Shown here: one piece after another, positions 52,527 through 60,904 of the stretch | Layout of the letters: the number at the start of each line of letters is the position of its first letter | How positions within the stretch are numbered: position 1 is the first letter of the stretch | Source of the DNA: Lichenicoccus sp965213775 | GTDB lineage: Bacteria; Pseudomonadota; Alphaproteobacteria; Acetobacterales; Acetobacteraceae | Length of the DNA: 64,000 nucleotides | Assembly (NCBI GenBank): GCA_965213775.1 | Contig: CBDCAC010000002.1 | Span: 62,001 to 126,000 of the forward strand | Direction: 5' to 3' | Notes under the pieces: generated by a model | What the model was told of the DNA's origin: nothing | Databases searched by the model: none | The model's input: only the letters and a program-made list of their open reading frames with translations | Position numbers and translations under genes: made by a program

Positions 52527-53657
52527 ATGGCCGAGAGCGAAGCGTCCGGAGAGGCCGGAGGCAAGGATCAGGACGACCGCAAGAAGCAGGAGCAGGAGCA
52601 GGAGCGCGACGAGGCGCGGGCCAAGTCCAAGCCCTGGGTCAAGCTCGGCCTGTTCGTGTTCATCGTCGCGGTCGTGGTCGGCGGCTTCTTCTACTGGTGG
52701 ACGACGCGCTTCGAGGAGAGCACCGACGACGCCTTCACCGCCGGCCGGACGATCACCATCGCGCCGCACGTGGCCGGCTACGTGACCGAGCTCGCCGTCA
52801 ACGACAACCAGTTCGTGCATCAGGGGCAGGTGCTGATGCGCATCGACCCGCGCGACTACCAGGCCACCCGCGACAGCGCGCAGGCGGCGCTGCAGCAGGC
52901 CCGGGGCCAGCTGGAGAGTGCGAGGTTCTCGGTCGAGGTGGCGAAGAAGAACTTCCCCGGCCAGCTCAAGCAGGCGCAGGGCCAGCTGCTGGTCGCCCAG
53001 GGCGAGGCATACCTGGCCCAGTCCGAGTACAAGCGCCAGCACAACATCGCCCACGCCGCCACCACCCAGCAGGCGATCGACCAGTCCACGGCGCAGATGC
53101 AGCAGGCTCAGGGCCAGCTGCAGCAGGCGCAGGGCAACGTCGAGCAGAACACCCCGGTCGATTCCAACATCGGCAGTGCCGGGACGCGGGTGGCGCAGCA
53201 GGAGGGAACCCTCGCCCAGGCGATGGCGCAGGAGGAGACCGCCGACCTCAACCTCGAATGGACCGTGATACGCGCGCCCAACGACGGCTGGATCGCGCAG
53301 CGCAACGTCGAGCGCGGCAACTACGTGCAGTCCGCCCAGTCGCTGTTCTCGATCGTGCAGCCCGAGGTCTGGATCGTCGCCAACTTCAAGGAGACGCAGC
53401 TGACCAGGATGCGCCCCGGCCAGCCGGTCAAGATCTCGATCGACGCCTACCCGTCGATCCACCTGTCGGGCCATGTCGACAGCATCCAGAAAGGCTCGGG
53501 CGGCCAGTTCAGCGCCTTCCCGCCGGAGAACGCGACCGGCAACTTCGTCAAGATCGTGCAGCGCGTGCCGGTCAAGATCATCATCGATGACGGGCTCGAT
53601 CCGAACCTGCCGCTGCCGCTCGGCCTCTCGGTCGAGCCCACGGTGACCGTAAAGTGA
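52527..53657 (+). CDS. emrA: HlyD/EmrA-family membrane fusion protein
   Basis: 376 residues. Cytoplasmic charged N-terminus (DQDDRKKQEQEQERDEARAK), one helix WVKLGLFVFIVAVVVGGFFYWW, then periplasmic adaptor: STDDAFTAGRTITIAPHVAGYVTEL, lipoyl-like half motifs, a Gln/Ala-rich coiled coil (about residues 110-235) and RAPNDGWIAQRNVERGNYV. Partner of the downstream DHA2 transporter, 16 bp away; no outer membrane factor gene is present. Exports toxic compounds by family analogy. Confidence 0.9.
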   Translation: MAESEASGEAGGKDQDDRKKQEQEQERDEARAKSKPWVKLGLFVFIVAVVVGGFFYWWTTRFEESTDDAFTAGRTITIAPHVAGYVTELAVNDNQFVHQGQVLMRIDPRDYQATRDSAQAALQQARGQLESARFSVEVAKKNFPGQLKQAQGQLLVAQGEAYLAQSEYKRQHNIAHAATTQQAIDQSTAQMQQAQGQLQQAQGNVEQNTPVDSNIGSAGTRVAQQEGTLAQAMAQEETADLNLEWTVIRAPNDGWIAQRNVERGNYVQSAQSLFSIVQPEVWIVANFKETQLTRMRPGQPVKISIDAYPSIHLSGHVDSIQKGSGGQFSAFPPENATGNFVKIVQRVPVKIIIDDGLDPNLPLPLGLSVEPTVTVK

Positions 53658-53691
53658 GCGGCGAGGCGGGGAAGTGAGCGGCGAGACCGGC
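53652..53691 (+). repeat. 20 bp tandem duplication across the emrA stop and emrB start
   Basis: Two 20 bp units starting 53652 and 53672 share AAGTGAGCGGCGAG exactly, then differ. The first unit carries the emrA TGA, the second the emrB GTG. The layout parallels the tandem units at the otsA-dsbB junction. Confidence 0.75.
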
Positions 53692-55236
53692 AAGGGGGGC
53701 GACAAGCAGGCCTGGGCGCCGAAGCACAACCCCTGGCTGATCGGCGTCGTGGTCACCATGGCCGCGTTCATGGAGGTGCTCGACACCACCATCGTCAACG
53801 TGTCGCTGCCGCACATCGCGGGCAACCTGTCGACCTCCTACGACGACGCCACCTGGGCGCTGACTTCCTACCTTGCGGCCAACGGCATCGTGCTGACCAT
53901 CTCCGGCTGGCTCGGCCGCGTGCTGGGTCGCAAGCGCTATTTCATGATCTGCATCGGCATGTTCACGGTGTGCTCGTTCCTGTGCGGCGTCTCGGACAGC
54001 CTGCCGCAGCTGATCATCTTCCGGCTGCTGCAGGGCTTCTTCGGCGGCGGGCTGCAGCCCAACCAGCAATCCATCATCCTCGATACCTTCCCGCCATCGA
54101 AACGATCCGGCGCGTTCGCGATCACCGCGGTGGCGACCATCGTGGCGCCGGCGCTGGGGCCGACGCTCGGCGGCTACATCACCGACAATTTCTCCTGGCG
54201 CTGGGTGTTCTTCATCAACGTGCCGGTCGGCATCTTCGCCCTGCTCGCGGTCGCCGCCCTGGTCGATGACCCGCCCTGGGCGCGCAAGCAGCGCGCCTCG
54301 ATCGACTTCATCGGCCTGTCGCTGATCACCCTCGGGCTCGGCTGCCTGCAGGTGATGATGGATCGCGGCGAGGACGATGACTGGTTCGGCTCGCCGTTCA
54401 TCCGCATCCTGGCCCTGCTCTCGGTGACCGGGCTGCTCGGCGCCGTCGGCTGGCTGCTCACCGTCAAGCGCCCGGTGGTCGATTTGCGGGTGTTCGCCGA
54501 TTGCAACTTCGCGATCGGCGCGATGATGATCGGCACGCTGGGCTTCACGCTGTACGCGTCGGCGGTGCTGGTGCCGCAGTTCGCCCAGCAGGTGATCGGC
54601 TACACCGCCACCCTGTCCGGGCTGGTGCTGTCGCCGGGTGCCATCGGCATCATCCTGCTGATCCCGCTGGTGAACATTGCCATGAAGCGGGTCCAGCCGC
54701 GCTACGTCATCGCCTTCGGCTACACGCTGCTGGGCGTGGCGCTGATCGTCTCGGGGCATCTGGTGCTGAGCGTCGACTTCCCCACCCTGGTCAAGTACCG
54801 GATGCTGCAGGCCGCACCGCTTGCCTTCCTGTTCGTGCCGATCAGCATCGTGACCTACCAGACCCTGCCCAAGGAGCTGAACGGCGACGCCTCGGCGCTG
54901 TTCGCGATGATGCGCAACGTGTTCGGCTCGATCGGCATCTCCTGCGCGACCTCGCTGATCACCGAGCGCACCCAGATCCGCGAGAGCCACATCGTGCACT
55001 GGATGACGCCGTTCCATCAGCCGTTCAACGACTACAACGCGCACACCCGCGCCTACCTGATGCAGCTCGGCCGGCCGCCGAACCAGATTACCGCCGGCGT
55101 CAACCACCAGATCTACACCCAGTACATCAAGCAGGCTTCGGCGCTGGCCTACAACGACACCTTCATGAGCTTCGCAGTGATCTGCTTCGCGATCGTGCCG
55201 TTCTGCTGGCTGCTCAGGGCACGCAAGCCGGGCTGA
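53674..55236 (+). CDS. emrB: DHA2-family drug efflux transporter (EmrB-like)
   Basis: 520 residues, 14 predicted helices. Proton-coupled MFS exporter; motif C-like ALGPTLGGYITDNFSWRWVFFINVP, MEVLDTTIVNVSLPHIAGNLS in helix 1, and LGRKRYFM (motif A). GTG start within a 20 bp duplication. It works with the membrane fusion protein encoded upstream. The C-terminus ends in RARKPG after the last helix. Substrate unknown. Confidence 0.9.
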   Translation: MSGETGKGGDKQAWAPKHNPWLIGVVVTMAAFMEVLDTTIVNVSLPHIAGNLSTSYDDATWALTSYLAANGIVLTISGWLGRVLGRKRYFMICIGMFTVCSFLCGVSDSLPQLIIFRLLQGFFGGGLQPNQQSIILDTFPPSKRSGAFAITAVATIVAPALGPTLGGYITDNFSWRWVFFINVPVGIFALLAVAALVDDPPWARKQRASIDFIGLSLITLGLGCLQVMMDRGEDDDWFGSPFIRILALLSVTGLLGAVGWLLTVKRPVVDLRVFADCNFAIGAMMIGTLGFTLYASAVLVPQFAQQVIGYTATLSGLVLSPGAIGIILLIPLVNIAMKRVQPRYVIAFGYTLLGVALIVSGHLVLSVDFPTLVKYRMLQAAPLAFLFVPISIVTYQTLPKELNGDASALFAMMRNVFGSIGISCATSLITERTQIRESHIVHWMTPFHQPFNDYNAHTRAYLMQLGRPPNQITAGVNHQIYTQYIKQASALAYNDTFMSFAVICFAIVPFCWLLRARKPG

Positions 55237-55261
55237 GCCCGGCTCGCGCGCGCGCCCGCCG

Positions 55262-56467
55262 ATGCCGATCCCGCTCCTCGCACTCGCCGTCGCCGCGTTC
55301 GCCATCGGCACCAGCGAGTTCCTCATCGTCGGCCTGCTGCCCGACGTCGCCCGCGACCTGCGCGTGACCATCCCGACCGCCGGGCTGCTGGTCACCGGCT
55401 ACGCGCTCGGCGTGGTGCTCGGCGCGCCGATCCTGGCGATCGCCGCGGCGCGCGCGACGCGCAAGACCGCCCTGCTGGCCCTGATCGTCGGCTACGCCGC
55501 CGGCAACCTGCTCTGCGCGATCGCGCCCAACTACGCCCTGCTGATGGCCGCCCGGGTCGCGACCGCGCTGTGCCACGGCGCGTTCTTCGGCATCGGCTCG
55601 ATCGTCGCCGCCGAGCTGGTGCCGCCGGCCAAGCGGGGCCAGGCGATCGCCATCATGTTCAGCGGCCTGACGCTCGCCAACCTGCTCGGCGTGCCGGCCG
55701 GCACCGCACTCGGTCAGCAGGCCGGCTGGCGTGCGGCGTTCTGGTGCGTGGTCCTGATCGCGCTCGCCGCCGCCGCGGCGATCGCCCGGGCATTGCCGCG
55801 CCTGCCGCCGCCGCGTCCGGGCCGGCTGCTCGCGGAGTTCGCCGTGCTGCGCAGGCCGCAGGTGATCCTGGCGATGCTGATGAGCGTGATGCTCTCCGCC
55901 AGCCTGTTCAGCGTCTTCACCTACATCACCCCGATGCTGGAGCGGGTCACGCGGCTCGCCCCGGCCGCCGTCACCTGGCTGCTGCTGCTGTTCGGGATGG
56001 GCACCATCGTCGGCAACCTGCTCGGCGGACGGCTGGGCGACTGGCGGCTGCTGCCCGCCATCGCCGGCGCGCAGGCCGGCCTGGTCGCGGTGCTCGCCGC
56101 CTTCACGCTGACCCTGCCGATGGCCGTGCCCGCCGCACTCACCCTGCTGGTCTGGGGGATGCTGACCTATGTCAACGCGGCGCCGCTGCAGATGCGGGTG
56201 GTCGACACCGCGCCGGACGCGCCGAACCTGGTGGCGACCCTCAACCAGGGCGCGTTCAACCTCGGCAATGCCGGCGGCGCCTGGCTGGGCGGCGTCGCGG
56301 TGGCGGCGGGCGCCGGCTACCGCGCGCTGCCGTGGCTCGGCGCCGGGCTGAGCCTGCTGGGCCTGGCGATGACCGCACTGTCGGCGATCCTGGACCGGCG
56401 CGAGCGGTCCGAGGCCGCCGGCGGATCAAGGGCAGAGCCGCGGGCTTCCTCTCCCGTCGATCACTAG
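55262..56467 (+). CDS. DHA1-family MFS exporter (AraJ/YdhP-like)
   Basis: 401 residues, 12 helices. ALAVAAFAIGTSEFLIVGLLPDVARDL in helix 1 and the GTSEF motif mark the AraJ/YdhP subgroup; motif A-like ARATRKTALL. GYALGVVLGAPILAI and CHGAFFGIGSIVAAELVPP are typical. 25 bp after emrB and possibly in the same transcript. The last 20 residues (RSEAAGGSRAEPRASSPVDH) look added and are coded next to the repeat copy E; its terminal TAG is the stop codon. Confidence 0.87.
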   Translation: MPIPLLALAVAAFAIGTSEFLIVGLLPDVARDLRVTIPTAGLLVTGYALGVVLGAPILAIAAARATRKTALLALIVGYAAGNLLCAIAPNYALLMAARVATALCHGAFFGIGSIVAAELVPPAKRGQAIAIMFSGLTLANLLGVPAGTALGQQAGWRAAFWCVVLIALAAAAAIARALPRLPPPRPGRLLAEFAVLRRPQVILAMLMSVMLSASLFSVFTYITPMLERVTRLAPAAVTWLLLLFGMGTIVGNLLGGRLGDWRLLPAIAGAQAGLVAVLAAFTLTLPMAVPAALTLLVWGMLTYVNAAPLQMRVVDTAPDAPNLVATLNQGAFNLGNAGGAWLGGVAVAAGAGYRALPWLGAGLSLLGLAMTALSAILDRRERSEAAGGSRAEPRASSPVDH

Positions 56468-56604
56468 CAGGCGAGAGGCTTTGCCCCTCGACCCCATCAA
56501 AGGCCAAGCCTCTGAAAACCTTGGTCTAGAAATGGGGTTTGGGGCCGCCGGCCCCAACGGGCCAAGGGCAGAGCCCTTGCCTTGGTTCTTCCGCACCCTG
56601 CTAG
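56464..56604. repeat. Palindromic intergenic repeat, copy E, both ends acting as stop codons
   Basis: 141 bp with termini CTAGCAGG (56464-56471) and CCTGCTAG (56597-56604). The left TAG (56465-56467) ends the MFS gene on the plus strand; the right TAG, read on the minus strand (56601-56603), ends the HIT gene. The interior has AGGCTTTGCCCCTCGACCCC, TTGGGGCCGCCGGCCCCAA and AAGGGC-AGA-GCCCTT hairpins in the same orientation as copy B. Confidence 0.9.
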
Positions 56605-56975
56605 GCCAGCATCGGCCCCAGCGGAGCACCACCGAACAGGTGCACGTGGAAATGCGGCACCTCCTGCCCGCCATGGTCGCCCATGTTGCTCAGGATGCGG
56701 TAGCCCGGGGCGTCCAGCCCGAGCTGCGTCGCCACCAGCCCCACGGCGCGGAAGAACGCCACCACCTCGTCCCCGGAGGCGCGGCGGACGAAGTCCGCGA
56801 ACGACACGTACGGCGCGCGCGGCACCACCAGCACGTGCACCGGCGCCTTGGGTGCTGCGTCGGTGAAGGCGACGACGTGGTCGTCCTCGAACACGACGTC
56901 GGACGGGATCTCGCCGCGCAGGATGCGCGCGAACACATTGTCCGGATCGTAGGCACCCAATCCTGCCACGGTCAT
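56601..56975 (-). CDS. HIT-family (Hint-like) purine nucleotide hydrolase
   Basis: 124 residues from the ATG at 56975, which has AGGAGGATG upstream. Catalytic triad loop VPHFHVHLFGG fits HxHxH; N-terminal DNVFARILRGEIPSDVVFEDDHVVAF and VHVLVVPR are typical for Hint/HinT phosphoramidases. Commonly downstream of hisE in alphaproteobacteria. Stop TAG lies in the repeat copy E end. 172 bp, mostly repeat copy F, separates it from hisE. Confidence 0.92.
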   Translation of the reverse strand: MTVAGLGAYDPDNVFARILRGEIPSDVVFEDDHVVAFTDAAPKAPVHVLVVPRAPYVSFADFVRRASGDEVVAFFRAVGLVATQLGLDAPGYRILSNMGDHGGQEVPHFHVHLFGGAPLGPMLA

Positions 56976-57022
56976 GCGGCATCCTCCTCGCTGTTTCTGG
57001 GCATGATCCGGCTGCGGGGAAA

Positions 57023-57152
57023 TCAAGGCAAGGGCTCTGCCCTTGACCCGTTGGGGCCGACGGCCCCAAACCCCATTTCCTAGAACAAGGTTTTCAAAGG
57101 CTTGCCTTTGATGGGGTCGAGGGGCAAAGCCCCTTGCCTTTCCTTCGTTACG
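57023..57152. repeat. Palindromic intergenic repeat, copy F, reaching the hisE stop
   Basis: CAAGGCAAGGGCTCTGCCC, TTGGGGCC-GAC-GGCCCCAA, CAAAGGC-TT-GCCTTTG and GGGGC-AAA-GCCCC hairpins occur in order, same orientation as copy C. The right end TTCGTTACGCTCC matches the TAACGTTCC/GTTACGG edge of copies B and C, and the complementary TAA there is the hisE stop codon (57148-57150). CTAGCAGG termini are absent. Confidence 0.8.
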
Positions 57153-57648
57153 CTCCAGGCAGCCTTCGGGCGACGCGCGAGGCCTTCTCGGCGATGCCGC
57201 TGACGCCCTCGCGATGCCGCAGCTCGCTCCAGATCGCCTCCGGATGCAGTCCGGCGTCCACCCACATCACGATCAGGTGGTAGAGCATGTCGGCACTCTC
57301 GCCGATCAGCTTCTCGCTGTTGCCGGCCACCGCCTCGATCAGGCACTCCACCGCTTCCTCGCCGAACTTCTGCGCCACCTTGAGCCGGCCGCGCGACAGC
57401 AGCCGCGCCGAGTGGCTGAGGTTCGGGTCGGCGTCGCGTCGCGCGGTCACGGTCTGGAACAGCCTGTCCAGCACCGCGGCGGTGGCGCCGTCCTGCAGCT
57501 CCGGCGAGAGCTCGCGCGGCAGCCGCCGCTTGCCCCCGTCCTTTCCCGTGCCCTTCCGGGCGCCCGCGAGCTTGGCCACCGCCTTGCGCGTCGCCGCCTT
57601 GCGCTTCGGCGCGGCCGGCGGCTGCTTGCCCTTGACCGGCTTGCTCAT
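57148..57648 (-). CDS. hisE: Phosphoribosyl-ATP pyrophosphatase with basic N-terminal extension
   Basis: 166 residues; second step of histidine synthesis. Catalytic domain from about residue 53: VLDRLFQTVTARRDADPNLSHSARLLSRG, then KVAQKFGEEAVECLIEAVAG and SADMLYHLIVMWVDAGL (the EE and ESADxxYH metal motifs). The first 45 residues are Lys/Arg/Ala-rich and absent from typical 105-residue HisE. Start overlaps the hisF stop by 4 bp. Confidence 0.9.
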   Translation of the reverse strand: MSKPVKGKQPPAAPKRKAATRKAVAKLAGARKGTGKDGGKRRLPRELSPELQDGATAAVLDRLFQTVTARRDADPNLSHSARLLSRGRLKVAQKFGEEAVECLIEAVAGNSEKLIGESADMLYHLIVMWVDAGLHPEAIWSELRHREGVSGIAEKASRVARRLPGA

Positions 57649-58421
57649 GCCGCCCCCGCCGGCGCGGTGATGCGGACCGGCAGGCCCGCCGCCCGCAGCG
57701 CCTGCTTCACGCCGTCCACCGTCAGCTCGCCGAAATGGAACACGCTCGCCGCCAGCAGCCCCGACGCGCCGGCCTGCGCCCCGTGCACGAAATGCTCCGG
57801 CGCGCCGACGCCGCCCGAGGCCACCACCGGCAGCCGCACCGCCGCGCAGCAGGCGCGCAGCAGGTCGAGGTCGAAGCCAGCACCAGTGCCGTCGCGGTCC
57901 ATCGAGGTCAGCAGGATCTCGCCGGCACCCGCCTGCTCGACCTCGCGGCACCAGGCGATGGCGTCGCGCCCGGTCGGGGTGCGGCCGCCGTGGGTGTAGA
58001 CCTCCCAGCCGCCATGGCCATCGGCGCGCGCGTCCACGGCGACCACCACGCACTGGCTGCCGAACTTCCGCGCGGCCTCGCCGACCAGGGCCGGGCGCGC
58101 CACCGCGGCGGAGTTCATCGCGCACTTGTCCGCACCCGCGAGCAGCAGCCGGCGCATGTCCTCGGTCGAGCGCACGCCGCCGCCGACGGTGAAGGGCAGG
58201 AAGATCCGCGACGCGGTGCGGCTCACCACGTCGAGGATGGTGTCGCGCCGCTCGTGGCTCGCGGTGATGTCGAGGAAGGTCAGCTCGTCGGCGCCGGCGG
58301 CGTCGTACAGGGCGGCCTGCTCGACCGGGTCGCCGGCGTCGCGCAGGGCGACGAAGTTGACGCCCTTGACCACGCGCCCGTCCTTGACGTCGAGGCAGGG
58401 GATCACGCGCAGCTTCAGCAT
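57645..58421 (-). CDS. hisF: Imidazole glycerol phosphate synthase, cyclase subunit
   Basis: 258 residues; TIM-barrel partner of HisH. VIPCLDVKDGRVVKGVNF with the catalytic first Asp, FLDITAS, FTVGGGVR, VVVAVDAR, EILLTSMDRDGTGAGFDL with the second catalytic Asp, and VVASGGVG. Overlaps hisA by 7 bp and hisE by 4 bp. Confidence 0.96.
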   Translation of the reverse strand: MLKLRVIPCLDVKDGRVVKGVNFVALRDAGDPVEQAALYDAAGADELTFLDITASHERRDTILDVVSRTASRIFLPFTVGGGVRSTEDMRRLLLAGADKCAMNSAAVARPALVGEAARKFGSQCVVVAVDARADGHGGWEVYTHGGRTPTGRDAIAWCREVEQAGAGEILLTSMDRDGTGAGFDLDLLRACCAAVRLPVVASGGVGAPEHFVHGAQAGASGLLAASVFHFGELTVDGVKQALRAAGLPVRITAPAGAA

Positions 58422-59257
58422 CGTCCGCGCTCGCCCCCGGCGCCCCCGGCGCCCTCGTCGCCCTCGTCGCCCTCGTCGCCCTCGCGCGCGTCGCGCAGCG
58501 CCGCCAGTGCTGCGGCCGGATCGACGCGCCCGTCGTACAGCGCCCGCCCGACGATGACCCCGTCGAGGCCGGGGCAGCCTCGTGCCGCGGCGCGAAGTGC
58601 CTGCAGGTGGGCGAGCGTGCCGACCCCGCCGCTGGCGATCACCGGCAGCCGCACGCCGGCGGCGAGCCGGACCGTCTGCTCGAGGTCGAGGCCGCCGAGC
58701 ATGCCGTCCCGCTCGATCTCGGTGAAGATGATCGCGGCCGCCCCCGCCTGCTCGACCCGCTGCGCCAGCTCGCCGGCATCGAGCGCGGAGGTCTGCGACC
58801 AGCCTTCGGTCGCGACCTTGCCGGCGCGCGCGTCGATGCCGATCACGATCCGCCCGGGGAAGCGGGCGCAGGCCTCGCGCACCAGGGCGGGGTGCTTCAC
58901 CGCGGCACTGCCGAGGATCACCCGGGTCACGCCGGCCTCGAGCCAGCGCGCGATCGCGCCGAGGTCGCGCAGGCCGCCGCCGAGCTGCACCGGCAGGCGG
59001 GTGGCGCCCAGGATGGCGCGCACCGCCGCCTGGTTGCGCGAGCCGCCGGCGAAGGCGCCGTCGAGATCGACGACGTGCAGCCAGGCGAAGCCGGCATCGG
59101 CCCAGGCCAGCGCCTGGGCGGCGGGATCGTCGGAGTAGACGGTGGCGCTCGCCATCTCGCCGCGGCGCAGCCGGACGCAGGCGCCACCCTTGAGGTCGAT
59201 CGCGGGGTAGAGGGTAAGCGCCCGGCTCGGCACTCCGTCCGGCGCCCGCTCAGTCAT
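58415..59257 (-). CDS. hisA: ProFAR isomerase
   Basis: 280 residues; isomerises ProFAR to PRFAR. LTLYPAIDLKGGACVRLRRGEM with catalytic Asp, HVVDLDGAFAG, VQLGGGLRD, VIGIDARAGKVATEGW, FTEIERDGMLGG with the second catalytic Asp, VIASGGVG. A C-terminal Gly/Glu/Asp tail (REGDEGDEGDEGAGG) is coded by six 9 bp repeats and is not part of the enzyme fold. ATG at 59257 overlaps the upstream acetyltransferase stop by 8 bp. Confidence 0.95.
   Translation of the reverse strand: MTERAPDGVPSRALTLYPAIDLKGGACVRLRRGEMASATVYSDDPAAQALAWADAGFAWLHVVDLDGAFAGGSRNQAAVRAILGATRLPVQLGGGLRDLGAIARWLEAGVTRVILGSAAVKHPALVREACARFPGRIVIGIDARAGKVATEGWSQTSALDAGELAQRVEQAGAAAIIFTEIERDGMLGGLDLEQTVRLAAGVRLPVIASGGVGTLAHLQALRAAARGCPGLDGVIVGRALYDGRVDPAAALAALRDAREGDEGDEGDEGAGGAGGERGRC
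58433..58486. repeat. Six 9 bp tandem units at the 3' end of hisA
   Basis: Units GCCCCCGGC twice (58433, 58442), GCCCTCGTC three times (58451, 58460, 58469) and GCCCTCGCG (58478). Coding strand gives GxxGxx tripeptides (DEG and AGG). In frame, so likely to vary in number. Confidence 0.85.
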
Positions 59258-59867
59258 CGAGGCCGGCGATCGGATCGCGCTCGAAGCCGGAAGCTGCCCT
59301 GCCCTCGAGCTTGCCGTCGTCCCGCAGCCGCTTGGTGTAGAAGAAGCCGCGCACGGTGCGGCCGCCGATGCGGGCATAGTGCGGATGCGTGCCCCAATGC
59401 TCGAAGCCCAGGCTCTCATAGAGCGCGATCGCGGCGCGCTGGGTCTCGCGCACGTCGAGGTTCAGAACCTGGTAGCCCATGGCGCGGGCGCTGTCCTCGA
59501 CCGCCTGGGTGAGCTTGCGCGCCAGCCCGTGGCCGCGCGCGTAGGGGGCGACGTAGCTGTGCATCAGCGTCGCACTCATCGCCTGCGCCTCGTTGTTGCG
59601 CGGCGGCCGGACCATCTGCGAGGCCGCGACGATGACGCCGTCGAGGCGGCCGACGAACAGCGAGCGCTCCGGGACCATCATCAGCCCGCGGAAATAGCGC
59701 TCCAGCATCTGGCGTCCGGGTGCCGTCACCCAGCCGAAGCCGCCGCCATCGAGGATCGCCGCACTGGTGGCCTCGCACAGCGCGTGCAGGTCGTCGTCGT
59801 CGATGCCGGTGACGCGCTCGGTCGACAGCGCCGGGGGTTGGCCCGAGCGTGGGTCGGGGGGATCCAT
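59250..59867 (-). CDS. GNAT-family N-acetyltransferase inside the his operon
   Basis: 205 residues. Acetyl-CoA site: SYVAPYARGHGLARKLTQAVEDSARAMGYQVLNLDVRETQRAAIALYESLGFEHWG, with the RGHGLA pyrophosphate loop. Starts 2 bp after the hisH stop and overlaps the hisA start. Substrate unknown; it is not a histidine enzyme, but the arrangement hisH-GNAT-hisA suggests co-expression. Confidence 0.88.
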   Translation of the reverse strand: MDPPDPRSGQPPALSTERVTGIDDDDLHALCEATSAAILDGGGFGWVTAPGRQMLERYFRGLMMVPERSLFVGRLDGVIVAASQMVRPPRNNEAQAMSATLMHSYVAPYARGHGLARKLTQAVEDSARAMGYQVLNLDVRETQRAAIALYESLGFEHWGTHPHYARIGGRTVRGFFYTKRLRDDGKLEGRAASGFERDPIAGLDD

Positions 59868-59868
59868 C

Positions 59869-60504
59869 TCAGGGCGTCCAGCGCAGGAAGTTGCCCAGGA
59901 TGCGCAACCCCACCTGCTGGCTCTTCTCGACGTGGAACTGGGCGCCGCATCGATTGCCGCGCGCCACCAGCGCCGGCACCGCGCCGCCATAGTCGGTGGT
60001 CGCCACCAGGTCGGCCGGATCGTGCTCGCGCAGCGCGTAGGAATGCACGAAATAGCCGTGGTCGCCGGGCCGCAGCCCCTCGGTGAGCGGATGCACGCCC
60101 GGCGTGAAGCGCAGCTCGTTCCATCCCATCTGCGGCAGGCGCAGCCCGGGCACGCGCATCGGCGCGACCTCGCCCCTGATCCAACCGAAGCCCCGTGTGG
60201 GACCGTGCTCCAGCCCGCGCTCGGCCATCAGCTGCATGCCGACGCAGATGCCGAAGAACGGCGTGCCGGCCGCGATCGCGCGCTCCAGCGCCTCGCGCAG
60301 CCCGGCGCGACGGGCGAGGCCCGCGGCGCAGTCGGCGAACGCGCCCTGTCCGGGCAGCACGATCCGGTCGGCACGGCGCAGCGCCTGCGGATCGGCGGTG
60401 ATCGACACGTCCGCGCGGAGGCCGGCGCGCGAGGCCGCCTCGCTCAGAGCGCGCGCGGCGGAGGCGAGGTTGCCGCCGTCGTAATCGATCACGCAGACCT
60501 GCAT
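59869..60504 (-). CDS. hisH: Imidazole glycerol phosphate synthase, glutaminase subunit
   Basis: 211 residues; supplies ammonia to HisF. DYDGGNLASAARAL at the N-terminus, GQGAFADC, nucleophile Cys in FFGICVGMQLM, and His-Glu in AQFHVEKSQQVG. All three triad residues are present. Second enzyme gene of the his operon, following a DUF2628-like gene. Confidence 0.96.
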   Translation of the reverse strand: MQVCVIDYDGGNLASAARALSEAASRAGLRADVSITADPQALRRADRIVLPGQGAFADCAAGLARRAGLREALERAIAAGTPFFGICVGMQLMAERGLEHGPTRGFGWIRGEVAPMRVPGLRLPQMGWNELRFTPGVHPLTEGLRPGDHGYFVHSYALREHDPADLVATTDYGGAVPALVARGNRCGAQFHVEKSQQVGLRILGNFLRWTP

Positions 60505-60529
60505 CACGGGCCGGCCAGGCAGGTGGCGA

Positions 60530-60904
60530 TCATGTCCGGCCCCCGACCAGCTCGGGTCTGCGTTCGAGCAGGCGCAGCAGCGCTGCGTCGGCATCACGCC
60601 CGGCCACCAGCGGGCCGGCGACGAAGCCGCGCAGGCCGAGCTCCCAGCGGCGCAGGTCGTTGGCGAACAGCGCGAGCAGCAGCTGCAGGCCGGCGGCGAT
60701 CGGCCAGCCCCCGACCAGGTGCCGCAGCAGCAGCCCGGTCAGCAGGCTGGCCGCGGCGACCAGCAGGGCTCCGATCCAGCTTCCCGACAGCAGCAGCCCG
60801 ATCCAGCCGAGCAGCAGGCAGGGCCAGGAGAGACCCTCCTTGACCAGCAGCGGCGGCGCGTCCTGAGCGGCGGACGCGCGGAAATGGGTGCTGTACAGCC
60901 TCAC
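60530..60904 (-). CDS. DUF2628-like small membrane protein
   Basis: 124 residues from a GTG overlapping the hisB stop (GTGA). VRLYSTHFRASAAQDAPPLLVKEGLSWPCLLLGW leads into hydrophobic segments WIGLLLSGSWIGALLVAAASLLTGLLL and PIAAGLQLLLALFANDLRRW, then GRDADAALLRLLERRPEL. This matches the DUF2628 proteins found between hisB and hisH in alphaproteobacteria. Function unknown. Confidence 0.8.
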   Translation of the reverse strand: MRLYSTHFRASAAQDAPPLLVKEGLSWPCLLLGWIGLLLSGSWIGALLVAAASLLTGLLLRHLVGGWPIAAGLQLLLALFANDLRRWELGLRGFVAGPLVAGRDADAALLRLLERRPELVGGRT

